A stretch of 64,000 nt of DNA. It comes from Trichobilharzia regenti (taxonomy: Eukaryota; Platyhelminthes; Trematoda; Strigeidida; Schistosomatidae). Of the stretch, positions 62,401 to 64,000 are shown piece after piece. The stretch is taken from assembly GCA_944472135.2 (NCBI GenBank), contig OX235270.1, positions 55,681,267 to 55,745,266 of the forward strand. Direction: 5' to 3'. Position numbers and translations under genes: made by a program. Positions within the stretch are counted from its first letter, which is position 1. The number at the start of each line of letters is the position of its first letter. The notes below the pieces were generated by a model that made no database searches, had not been told where the DNA came from, and saw nothing but the letters and a program-made list of their open reading frames with translations.

Positions 62401-63659
62401 TCCAACTAGCTAATATGAATACGCCGTACTCTTGCGCCTAAGTATATCTGAGCAAATTTCCATCCTTCTGTATGACGCATAAAGCTAAAGTAGACATAAA
62501 CAAAAGAAAATCAAAGAAAAAAGGATACCGAAAACAACGAAGCAATCACAAGACATATAATCTAGGAAAGAGAATGCTCAGTGGCGACTATCTTCCGATA
62601 TTGTCACGCAAAACAAACATTCAAAAAGAAGGTATAAAGTCATTAAAAAAAGACACGAGATCATGAAACCTATTATGCAAACGTATGTGAGTAAACAAGT
62701 GTTAATAAAAATCATCTAGTGTCAAACCGAGGATTTCCCCCATAATCAGCTGGTTTACTTAAGTGAAAATCAGTTGATTATAGCTACTTGAATTCTAAAA
62801 ACTACACACGCATACCAAATGAATATAAGAAGGTAATACAGTAGTGGTATTTTCAATTTTGTTTGCTAGAACAAATGATTCTAGTCAAACAGTCTTTAGT
62901 ACGAAGTAATTTGATGCAGATTATCTGCTGGTGACAAGCATATCTCTACTGCAATCAAATAACAGTTAATCAATAATAATGAAGCAAGGAATTCACATAG
63001 TAAGTGATTCTCTTATTCTATACACTAATGTTGACTGACTAATGAAAACGTCCACCGTTTACCCATAAAGTGATTATCAAGACAATCATAGCAAAAGTGT
63101 GTAGGGGAGAAAGCACTATGAAGCACAGTACGCAGCAGTACACCGACCCACTGGGGTTATGCTTCTCATCTACACGCATAGGAATTGGAACAAGAATTAA
63201 AAACAAACAGAAGTAATGATATCATAAGAGAGATAGTAAAAAGAGAAATGAGTAGAGAAAACATGATGAATCTCCAAAAATAAATTAATATGTATTCCGA
63301 CAATTTCCAAAGATATTTGAATGTACCATACACTTCTTGGTTTTACAACAGCCAACACTAAACAAGTTGTTAATTTCTAATGCAGATACCTAATGGATTG
63401 GTCATATAGCTAGACTGTTAGATTACTTCCACTAGCTTTTGGCATCAGGTGATGTGAAGAACAAGGTGAACTGCAGAAGTCAAAATTAAAATAAGAGTCC
63501 GATGAAACATACAAAGGTCACACACCTGATACAACTTGGCTAGTAGAAAAGTATGATCACCCCCTGAGAATATTCGTCGGATAACATACGGTTTGCCAGA
63601 TAACAAAGCATCACCATTAGAGTTCTGTTCATTCCACTTGTCAGATGACACCCAAGGAC
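17560..63659 (-). CDS. HERC4-like HECT-type E3 ubiquitin ligase, C-terminal ~782 aa, fourteen exons
   Basis: Exons in transcript order: 63659-63526, 49187-48910, 44122-43713, 40506-40457, 39144-39085, 38091-38032, 37244-37122, 36163-35888, 30634-30587, 28534-28439, 26420-26187, 24790-24572, 23511-23305, 17715-17560. All borders are GT-AG and phases match throughout. Order of parts: end of the RCC1-like propeller ([15 protein letters not shown]), a linker with [14 protein letters not shown], the HERC middle region, then a full HECT domain of about 350 residues. The HECT part has the N-lobe ([31 protein letters not shown]), [17 protein letters not shown], a C-lobe ([16 protein letters not shown]) and a catalytic Cys in HTCAN about 32 residues before the end. 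HECT enzymes accept ubiquitin on that Cys and pass it to substrate lysines. Human HERC4 is 1057 aa, so roughly the N-terminal quarter (RCC1 repeats) lies beyond 64000. HERC3 is the alternative paralog. Confidence 0.9.
17806..17992 (-). mobile_element. SINE-2 copy a
   Basis: On the minus strand, head GCACAATAGTTAGGACTC and box B GAGGTTCGATCCCCTGCC, then a tail containing GAAAATTCCATACTTGTACC and an A/T-rich end. Head nearly as in SINE-1, tail shared only with 29135-29313. Confidence 0.75.
20805..21038 (+). pseudogene. Penelope-like RT N-terminal fragment
   Basis: Frame contains [20 protein letters not shown] and [14 protein letters not shown], which resemble the PLE RT segment around MVSFDVTSLFTSIP..LA. 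Short and isolated, so a relic. Confidence 0.6.
21090..21880 (+). mobile_element. RTE-C 3'-end fragment
   Basis: Plus-strand pieces FAPSKCK near 21176, then [54 protein letters not shown] and HRCLRRIA. With shifts, an [14 protein letters not shown] block and a [15 protein letters not shown] end follow. Clearly an RTE C-terminal region, of a subfamily distinct from RTE-A and RTE-B. Frame breaks show decay. Confidence 0.75.
22275..22960 (-). mobile_element. RTE-A/C-related relic: linker and 5' leader pieces
   Basis: Minus-strand [19 protein letters not shown] parallels [18 protein letters not shown] of RTE-A. Near 22790-22880 the sequence TATCCAAACGACC, GCATGGTAGGC and TAGGTCATTGCAGC matches the RTE-A copy 1 leader at 5860-5935. 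The endonuclease between them is missing. Confidence 0.6.
23211..23247. repeat. (TAA)n microsatellite
   Basis: About twelve TAA units, 60 bp from the donor of a HECT exon. Confidence 0.9.
23305..23511 (-). CDS. HERC-like gene, HECT C-lobe exon
   Basis: 69 codons, phase 0. Acceptor TCCCTAG|GCA, donor AAA|GTAGGT. Encodes [19 protein letters not shown] and [23 protein letters not shown] followed by LRF.TG..R.P..GF is the standard entry into the catalytic C-lobe. Confidence 0.94.
23512..24571 (-). other. HERC-like intron
   Basis: 1,060 bp. A short block near 24490-24535 (AACCAACCATCTCAGAGAAC) resembles an arm of the fold-back repeat. Otherwise unassigned. Confidence 0.5.
24572..24790 (-). CDS. 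HERC-like gene, HECT hinge exon
   Basis: 73 codons, phase 0. Acceptor GTCTAG|GTT, donor CAG|GTTAGT. Encodes [42 protein letters not shown] and LFRPPELQ, the L.P.G..I.VT..NK and LF...EL motifs around the E2-binding and hinge part. Confidence 0.93.
24930..25020. repeat. Dispersed repeat shared with 55805-55875
   Basis: TTGTGCTCGAAACGTCATC, TAACTGTACAACACTGTG and ATCAAAATC correspond to the 55.8-kb copy with few changes. The second copy adjoins a PLE RT relic, so this may be a PLE terminal repeat. Confidence 0.55.
25875..26040 (-). mobile_element. SINE-3 copy b
   Basis: Minus strand: head with GCCTTGCAACCGGGGGG and box B GGGTTCGAACCC, tail CTCCCAGGTTTGTAATGG. The hammerhead-like middle block seen in copies a, d and e is absent here. 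Confidence 0.65.
26187..26420 (-). CDS. HERC-like gene, HECT N-lobe exon
   Basis: 78 codons, phase 0. Acceptor CTTTTAG|ACA, donor AGT|GTAAGT. Encodes [19 protein letters not shown], then a [16 protein letters not shown] segment and DVFCLNFS. The G...GLAIYN.I..D..FP pattern is conserved in HECT domains. Confidence 0.93.
26421..28438 (-). other. HERC-like intron
   Basis: Contains SINE-1 copy b (27889-28138, -). 26421-27880 is AT-rich and unassigned. Confidence 0.55.
27889..28138 (-). mobile_element. SINE-1 copy b
   Basis: Minus strand: head AGTGGTTCGGTGTTAGGATG, box B GGGTTCAATTCCCGGCC, a body with CCACTGCTAAAGAAACTTC, and a 3' block AAAGCCCTTCATTCCACTTG like the RTE-B end. Confidence 0.75.
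28439..28534 (-). CDS. HERC-like gene, HECT N-lobe exon
   Basis: 32 codons, phase 0. Acceptor CTAAAG|GAA, donor TCA|GTAAGT. Encodes [18 protein letters not shown] and then a WFN motif, which directly follows DEGGV.KE in HECT enzymes. Confidence 0.92.
29135..29313 (-). mobile_element. SINE-2 copy b
   Basis: Minus strand: head GCACGCCGGTTAAGAATC, box B GGGGTTCGATCCCCTGCC, tail with GAAAATTCCATACTTGTACC. Close to 17806-17992. Confidence 0.75.
30181..30415 (+). mobile_element. SINE-1 copy c, well preserved
   Basis: tRNA-like head (GGCATAGCGGTTAGGACG, box B GGGGTTCGATCCCCGGCC), then GGTTGGGCATGAGGCTAGC, CATCCTGTAAAACTAAACAC and AAAAACTTCAAGCC. The 3' end is GAAGCCCTATGTTCCACC followed by an A-rich tail. 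The middle aligns with the RTE-B 5'UTR (61075-61140) and the end with the RTE-B 3' end (58000-58020). Confidence 0.85.
30587..30634 (-). CDS. HERC-like gene, 48-nt HECT exon
   Basis: 16 codons, phase 0. Acceptor TCTTAAG|GTA, donor AAA|GTAAGT. Encodes [16 protein letters not shown], the near-invariant DEGG(V) signature of HECT N-lobes. Its small size would hide it from simple ORF finding. Confidence 0.9.
30790..30880 (+). repeat. RTE-A-type 3'-tail fragment
   Basis: GAGTGGCAACTCGAACTGC, TTTGTGCAAAGTTG and a CAGT repeat correspond to the minus-strand 3' ends of the four RTE-A copies. Downstream, 30880-30925 has a GGGTTTCGAGCCC box B-like element. Confidence 0.55.
31476..31649. repeat. Fold-back element with 79-bp arms
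   Basis: Left arm 31476-31554, right arm about 31571-31649, with one mismatch (CACC/GGCG) by eye, and a ~16-nt loop containing ACTTCAATTTGAA. The flank CATCCACCTGAGCTACAAAT, just right of the right arm, recurs with small changes at 22280, 38230 and 43548. Confidence 0.9.
32235..32395 (-). mobile_element. SINE-3 copy c
   Basis: Minus strand: AAATGGTATACAAGCTAG head, then GTGGGTGCGTACTGAAACAA. Relative to copies d and e, the block between CTGA and GAAAC is missing here. Tail CCAGGTTTTCTAATGATTC. Confidence 0.65.
33380..33575 (-). mobile_element. SINE-3 copy d
   Basis: Minus strand: TTAATGGTCTACAATCTCG head, box B-like TTGGTTCGGACC, then ACAGATGAAAACC, AAACTAGGACGAAACAACTG and tail CCTAGGTTTTCAATGATTC. 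A decayed hammerhead-like core lies in the middle. Confidence 0.7.
33640..33850 (+). mobile_element. SINE-3 copy e with intact CUGAUGA
   Basis: Plus strand: GATTAATGGTCCACGAGCTC head, GGTCTCGGAGTTAGG box B-like, then CTGATGA at 33750-33756 and GAAAC at 33775-33779, followed by CCAGTACTCCAGGTTTTC. An extra AGA separates CTGATGA from the would-be stem II. Confidence 0.7.
34810..34831. repeat. (AT)n microsatellite
   Basis: About eleven AT units. Confidence 0.85.
34840..35000 (+). pseudogene. RTE C-terminal fragment
   Basis: [20 protein letters not shown] followed by [16 protein letters not shown] and [15 protein letters not shown] parallels [19 protein letters not shown] and [17 protein letters not shown] of RTE-A copy 4. 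Relic. Confidence 0.7.
35340..35660 (+). pseudogene. RTE 3'-end fragment
   Basis: [16 protein letters not shown] parallels [14 protein letters not shown] at the 3' end of RTE-A copy 4, and a T-rich 3'UTR-like stretch follows. Probably the continuation of the 34840 fragment across 340 degenerate bases. Confidence 0.55.
35888..36163 (-). CDS. HERC-like gene, exon entering the HECT N-lobe
   Basis: 92 codons, phase 0. Acceptor TTCACAG|CGC, donor AAA|GTTAGT. Begins [20 protein letters not shown], has a Gln-rich helix, then [18 protein letters not shown] and KKLLK. VVRR...DTL marks the start of a HECT domain. Confidence 0.9.
36164..37121 (-). other. HERC-like intron
   Basis: 958 bp of AT-rich sequence. 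No repeat recognised apart from a short CA-rich tract near 37080-37100. Confidence 0.5.
37122..37244 (-). CDS. HERC-like gene, pre-HECT exon
   Basis: 41 codons, phase 0. Acceptor GATTTAG|GTG, donor ATG|GTAAGT. Encodes [19 protein letters not shown] and [15 protein letters not shown]. The FY..L pattern followed by a D/N..W motif is characteristic of the segment just upstream of the HECT domain in HERC3/HERC4. Confidence 0.88.
37245..38031 (-). other. HERC-like intron
   Basis: 787 bp; no repeat recognised except a short TA run near 38007-38021 by the donor. Confidence 0.5.
38032..38091 (-). CDS. HERC-like gene, 60-nt exon
   Basis: 20 codons, phase 0. Acceptor TTTTTGCAG|CGC, donor CACAGG|GTAAAG. 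Encodes [20 protein letters not shown], an amphipathic helix just before the conserved NENHP..SY..FY segment. Confidence 0.82.
38092..39084 (-). other. HERC-like intron
   Basis: 993 bp; contains a fold-back flank block (CATCCACCTGAGCTACAAAT) at about 38230-38262 and a TAT-rich run near 38925-38945. Confidence 0.5.
39085..39144 (-). CDS. HERC-like gene, 60-nt exon
   Basis: 20 codons, phase 0 at both ends. Acceptor TATATAG|AAT, donor AGTCAG|GTAAGC. Encodes [20 protein letters not shown]. Too short for recognition alone; supported by borders, phase and position. Confidence 0.75.
39145..40456 (-). other. HERC-like intron
   Basis: 1.3 kb, AT-rich, with a TA run near 39895-39911. Nothing else recognised. 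Confidence 0.5.
40457..40506 (-). CDS. HERC-like gene, 50-nt exon
   Basis: Two bases plus 16 codons. Acceptor TTTTGCAG|AC, donor TTG|GTAGGT. Encodes [17 protein letters not shown], the W-containing segment before a helical stretch in HERC4. Its phase (1 in, 0 out) exactly bridges the flanking exons. Confidence 0.82.
40630..40760 (+). repeat. Decayed hammerhead unit with RTE-A-type leader
   Basis: Leader TCGATTGACTGGAC, as at the RTE-A copy 1 5' end, then a 61-nt block at 40682-40742 colinear base for base in length with the ribozyme at 1861-1921. Core CTGACGA has become TAGACGA and stem II has a mismatch, so it should not cleave. Confidence 0.75.
41650..41760 (-). pseudogene. Penelope-like C-terminal relic
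   Basis: Minus-strand [20 protein letters not shown] then ISLNL matches the conserved EA.AI..L.P.LCVQKE end of PLE proteins. The SINE-1 head immediately upstream contributes the earlier codons of this frame. Confidence 0.65.
41795..42022 (+). mobile_element. SINE-1 copy d, well preserved
   Basis: Head GGCATAGCGGTTAGGACG, box B GGGGTTCGATCCCCGGTC, body GTTGGGCATGAGGCTGGCG and GAATCTTCAAGCCACTAGC, 3' end CATGTTCCACTGGGGAGCG with an A-rich tail. Very like 30181-30415. Confidence 0.85.
42366..42412 (+). ncRNA. Hammerhead-like motif of PLE type
   Basis: Plus strand CTGAAGA (fits CUGANGA), a GTTCG/CGAAT stem, then GAAACGTTAG. One extra A sits before the stem. Flanking stems not evident. Confidence 0.3.
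43713..44122 (-). CDS. HERC-like gene, middle-region exon
   Basis: 410 nt, phase 2 in, phase 1 out. Acceptor CTTAAAG|G, donor CTAG|GTAGTT. The longest host exon here. Encodes [19 protein letters not shown], then helical sequence including [20 protein letters not shown]. Helical repeats of this kind sit between the RCC1 and HECT domains of small HERCs. Confidence 0.85.
45185..45320 (+). repeat. RTE-B 5'UTR fragment a
   Basis: TAGCCCGGAAGAGAGAAGGG, then AAACTGCTACAGAAACTTCG matches the RTE-B leader at 61070-61160. No coding part follows. Confidence 0.6.
45765..46260 (+). pseudogene. RTE-B 5' fragment b: leader and start of endonuclease
   Basis: Leader block CAAACTGCTACAGAAACTTT, then a frame [37 protein letters not shown] and [14 protein letters not shown]. 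It aligns with the first ~70 residues of RTE-B ([28 protein letters not shown]). The similarity then stops. Confidence 0.75.
46436..47708 (-). mobile_element. RTE-A copy 3, 5'-truncated
   Basis: Minus-strand RT remnant from [19 protein letters not shown] through [14 protein letters not shown] and [19 protein letters not shown]-terminal [17 protein letters not shown] and the 3'UTR ending at a CTGT-type repeat. Very close to copy 2. No clear target-site duplication found (at most CAATG). Sense to the HERC-like gene. Confidence 0.8.
46797..47632 (-). pseudogene. RTE-A copy 3 RT/C-terminal pseudo-ORFs
   Basis: Frames 47632-47210 (RT with YADD) and 47171-46797 (C-terminal domain), separated by a shift near 47200 as in copy 2. 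Endonuclease and RT N-terminus absent. Confidence 0.8.
48050..48300 (+). repeat. RTE-B 5' fragment c
   Basis: Leader GATGTTTGGCGTGGGACTAG and GTTACAGAAACTTCAAAGC, then degenerate coding with AAGCATGGGGATATGGAATG corresponding to the MGTWNVRT start of RTE-B. Ends soon after. Confidence 0.65.
48420..48582. repeat. 163-bp hairpin element with 30-bp terminal inverted repeats
   Basis: Terminal arms 48420-48449 and 48553-48582 differ at one position. Inside lies a perfect 14-bp-arm palindrome (48526-48554) and a hammerhead-like motif (48479-48517). Looks MITE-like or like a PLE end. Confidence 0.8.
48479..48517 (-). ncRNA. Hammerhead-like motif, probably inactive
   Basis: Minus strand CTGAAAA, then G-CTGTG / CACAG-C stem II with loop ACTTA, then GAAAC. 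This equals CUGANGA-stem II-GAAA except for A in place of the catalytic G8. Stems I and III were not convincingly paired. Confidence 0.4.
48910..49187 (-). CDS. HERC-like gene, linker exon
   Basis: 278 nt, phase 0 in, phase 2 out. Acceptor TTTTAG|GCC, donor AAGG|GTAAGT. Encodes [13 protein letters not shown], a Ser-rich stretch, and [19 protein letters not shown], which matches the VFSS..CLNGSF segment that follows the propeller in HERC proteins. Confidence 0.85.
49484..49521. repeat. (CA)n followed by (CTGT)n at the RTE-A copy 4 3' end
   Basis: CA run 49484-49497 and CTGT run 49503-49521. The latter, CAGA on the minus strand, is the 3' tail of the element. Confidence 0.85.
49681..50421 (-). 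pseudogene. RTE-A copy 4 C-terminal region
   Basis: 246 open codons: [74 protein letters not shown] and [17 protein letters not shown]. The best-preserved C-terminal domain among the RTE-A copies. Confidence 0.85.
50357..51675 (-). pseudogene. RTE-A copy 4 reverse transcriptase region
   Basis: Frames 51675-50998 ([35 protein letters not shown]) and 50962-50357 ([57 protein letters not shown]). A break near 50970-51060 removes the join. Confidence 0.85.
51693..53191 (-). pseudogene. RTE-A copy 4 endonuclease region
   Basis: Frames 53191-52679 ([20 protein letters not shown], basic N-terminus) and 52730-51693 ([55 protein letters not shown]). The catalytic motifs are intact, but the two frames are out of register and the second ends early. 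Confidence 0.85.
54965..55803. repeat. 85-bp inverted repeat around a PLE RT relic
   Basis: Left arm about 54965-55050, right arm about 55719-55803: CAAAGCACTCACACAACTTT pairs with the block near 55770, and TAATTCCATTATTTTTCATC with that near 55735. A few mismatches. Confidence 0.75.
55110..55720 (-). pseudogene. Penelope-like reverse transcriptase relic
   Basis: Minus strand: [38 protein letters not shown], then after a stop [34 protein letters not shown] and [16 protein letters not shown]. This is the Q..GV.MGSP.SP....., YVDD and TS.YRK..HT order of PLE RT. A stop just before YVDD and other breaks show it is dead. Confidence 0.75.
55805..55925. repeat. Dispersed repeat shared with 24930-25020
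   Basis: AATTGTGCTCGAAAAGTTATC, CCGTATAACACTGTG and TATCAAAATAAA correspond to the 24.9-kb copy. Adjoins the inverted repeat above. Confidence 0.5.
56350..56402. repeat. (AT)n microsatellite
   Basis: About 26 AT units, the longest simple repeat in the window. Confidence 0.95.
56510..56700 (+). pseudogene. Penelope-like GIY-YIG C-terminal relic
   Basis: Frame [48 protein letters not shown]. The H...TGH, A.AI...P.LC.QK pattern of the PLE endonuclease end is recognisable, with the LC.QK part mutated. Confidence 0.65.
57895..57930. repeat. Short block shared with 55070-55100
   Basis: ACTAACTTCACCTTTTACAC followed by ATAACCCTACAACAAG is close to the sequence at 55070. Probably part of a PLE terminal repeat. 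Confidence 0.45.
57970..57988. repeat. (ATT)n tail of RTE-B
   Basis: Six ATT units at the element's 3' end, (AAT)n on its own strand. The SINE-1 copy at 8698-8953 ends in the same repeat. Confidence 0.9.
57982..58659 (-). pseudogene. RTE-B C-terminal domain in the shifted frame
   Basis: 225 open codons: [72 protein letters not shown] and [19 protein letters not shown], ending a few bases before the (AAT)n tail. It continues the polypeptide of the 887-codon ORF after the frameshift. Confidence 0.85.
58340..61003 (-). CDS. RTE-B endonuclease-reverse transcriptase ORF (887 codons before a frameshift)
   Basis: Endonuclease (residues ~25-260): [52 protein letters not shown] and [12 protein letters not shown] (~430-760): [73 protein letters not shown] and the catalytic [10 protein letters not shown] near residue 740. 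Around residue 768 (58699-58706) an apparent one-base change shifts the frame: the last ~120 codons of this ORF are out of register, and the genuine C-terminus continues at 58659-57982. Such proteins nick DNA and copy their RNA at the nick. Confidence 0.88.
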   Translation of the reverse strand: MTQAGESLREASQPMCLLSMKAKVRMGTWNVRTMYETGKAAQIAAEMRRYRIEVLGICESRWNGTGRCQLPTGETVIYSGHLEDNHEHTEGVAIMMSPTATKALMQWEPISSRIMTARFNSKGRKVTVIQCYAPTNVSEQEKKEAFYRQLQAIMDNVPNGDIKILMGDMNAKLGGDNTGRELTMGREALGEMNDNGELFSDFCAFNDLVIGGSVFKHKDIHKTTWISPDGNTKNQIDFISISRKWRRSLLDTRSRRGADVGSDHYLVEGTFKVKLKASRIAGDRPQCKFNTQLLKDTTTKDTFTATVRAKQETLRDSTEESCVEEHWKSLKAILNETCSTVLGRKKRQDKEWLSTDTWKLIEERRMVKEKMIQCKDGQEKETMSSTYKALDKEVKKSARKDKRRFYDNLATEAEKAAGKRDLRTLYQITKSLSGKRPTQAKPIKDSQGKPITKEEKQIKQWADHFKGLLNRPSPATRPEIPTTARTQLQVDTNPPTRAEVLNAIKLLKAGKAAGPDGIPPEALKADPETTADMLTPLLQKVWKEGKVPTDWRKGYLVKLPKKGDLGPLCKNWRGIMLLSTPSKILSRIILERLKDALETELRPEQAGFRKGKSCTDQIATLRIIIEQSMEWQSNLYLNFIDFEKAFDSVDREVIWKLLEYYGVPQIFINLIQQLYDNGTCQVIHNGRLSEAFGVNTGVRQGCLLSPMIFLIVVDWIMRQTVGNEKTGISWTDVKNLEDLDFADDLCLMSHTIEDLQAKTDKLVEEAAGEDRTPGKHRQDGGYENNQPTTTATSNVNHHQREGFERGYFIHLSREHCLNYRRSGRGCQIENREGEKHIHQPEINLEIFVTQHHQQNSDFQYKRKVSSSIRIRNLAGHKEYFQKAADLY
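63526..63659 (-). CDS. HERC-like gene, exon at the end of the RCC1 propeller
   Basis: 134 nt: two bases plus 44 codons, phase 1 in, phase 0 out. Acceptor CCCCAG|GT, donor CAG|GTGTGT. Encodes [12 protein letters not shown] and then [15 protein letters not shown], the Gly-Gly-Asp strand that closes the RCC1-like domain in HERC3/HERC4. Confidence 0.85.
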
Positions 63660-64000
63660 CTGGGGAAAGAAACAGAAACACGAAGATGAAAGCTGTGAAT
63701 GAAATTCACTGAAAGATAAAAAGATAAACTCAGTACTCTATAAGTCTCAAATACAGAACGCTAAATAGCAGCAAAACACCACAAATAAGGAAATAAACAG
63801 AAAGATGCAAAGTAGCATGATAATAATGGATTATAAATCTATCGCGAAAGGAACATTAGAAAATATAACCCATACTTTTGTAACACTTTTAATAAGATAT
63901 GCAAGGGTACAGCATTAGCTGCGCTATATTTTGAAAGCCACCTAAAGATACAAATGATAAGTCAACACAAACCTGACCAGGTCCCTGAATTACACCTAAC
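63660..64000 (-). other. Intron sequence upstream of the first visible HERC exon
   Basis: AT-rich. No exon with a usable acceptor/donor pair was recognised before the window edge. Confidence 0.5.

Larger units (their letters stand above)
49188..63525 (-). other. HERC-like intron of 14.3 kb
   Basis: The largest intron here. Contains RTE-A copy 4 (about 49495-53310), PLE relics (54960-56700), an (AT)n tract (56350-56402) and full-length RTE-B (57970-61215). 53330-54700 and 61230-63520 are AT-rich and unassigned. The flanking exons join in phase 0 without a further exon, but a missed small phase-0 exon cannot be excluded. Confidence 0.6.

Noticed and set aside
62472..62666. 64-codon Lys-rich plus-strand frame
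   Set aside because: Low complexity, no conserved motif, within a large intron; AT-rich sequence easily gives such frames.

Overview
The window comes from a flatworm genome, almost certainly a schistosome. It is AT-rich and intron-dense, with short host exons scattered among RTE-clade non-LTR retrotransposons, Penelope-like element (PLE) relics and tRNA-headed SINEs. One SINE carries a 61-nt hammerhead ribozyme with the architecture known from schistosome Sm-alpha repeats. The genus assignment is inferred from this repeat content and was not searched.

Two host genes converge. On the + strand, five exons (188-13939) encode the C-terminal 375 residues of a DUF4139-domain protein (C. elegans F37C4.5 / bacterial mucoidy-inhibitor-A type). 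Its 5' part lies left of the window. On the - strand, fourteen exons (63659 down to 17560) encode the last ~782 residues of a HERC4-like HECT E3 ubiquitin ligase, from the end of the RCC1 propeller through the complete HECT domain to the stop. Every junction listed has GT/AG borders and matching phase, so each model reads as one open frame. The two stops are 3.6 kb apart.

Repeats fill the introns and the intergenic gap. RTE-A has four substantial copies: 1840-6017, 12303-13493, about 46436-47708 and about 49495-53310. RTE-B has one near-complete copy at 57970-61215 with a 10-bp target-site duplication and one apparent frameshift in its long ORF. Further relics are an RTE-B piece at 16040-16995, an RTE-C 3' end near 21.1-21.9 kb, three RTE-B 5'-end fragments, and five PLE relics (RT or GIY-YIG pieces). 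SINE-1 is a tRNA head joined to RTE-B 5'UTR and 3' end. SINE-2 has the same head and another tail. SINE-3 carries a hammerhead-like core.

The best leads are: the RTE/hammerhead-SINE composite enclosed by one 13-bp duplication (1827-6030); hammerhead-core-like motifs in several repeat families; the SINE-1/RTE-B relationship; long inverted repeats that bracket PLE fragments; and a sharp identity breakpoint in RTE-A copy 1. No rRNA, CRISPR array or convincing functional tRNA gene was seen.
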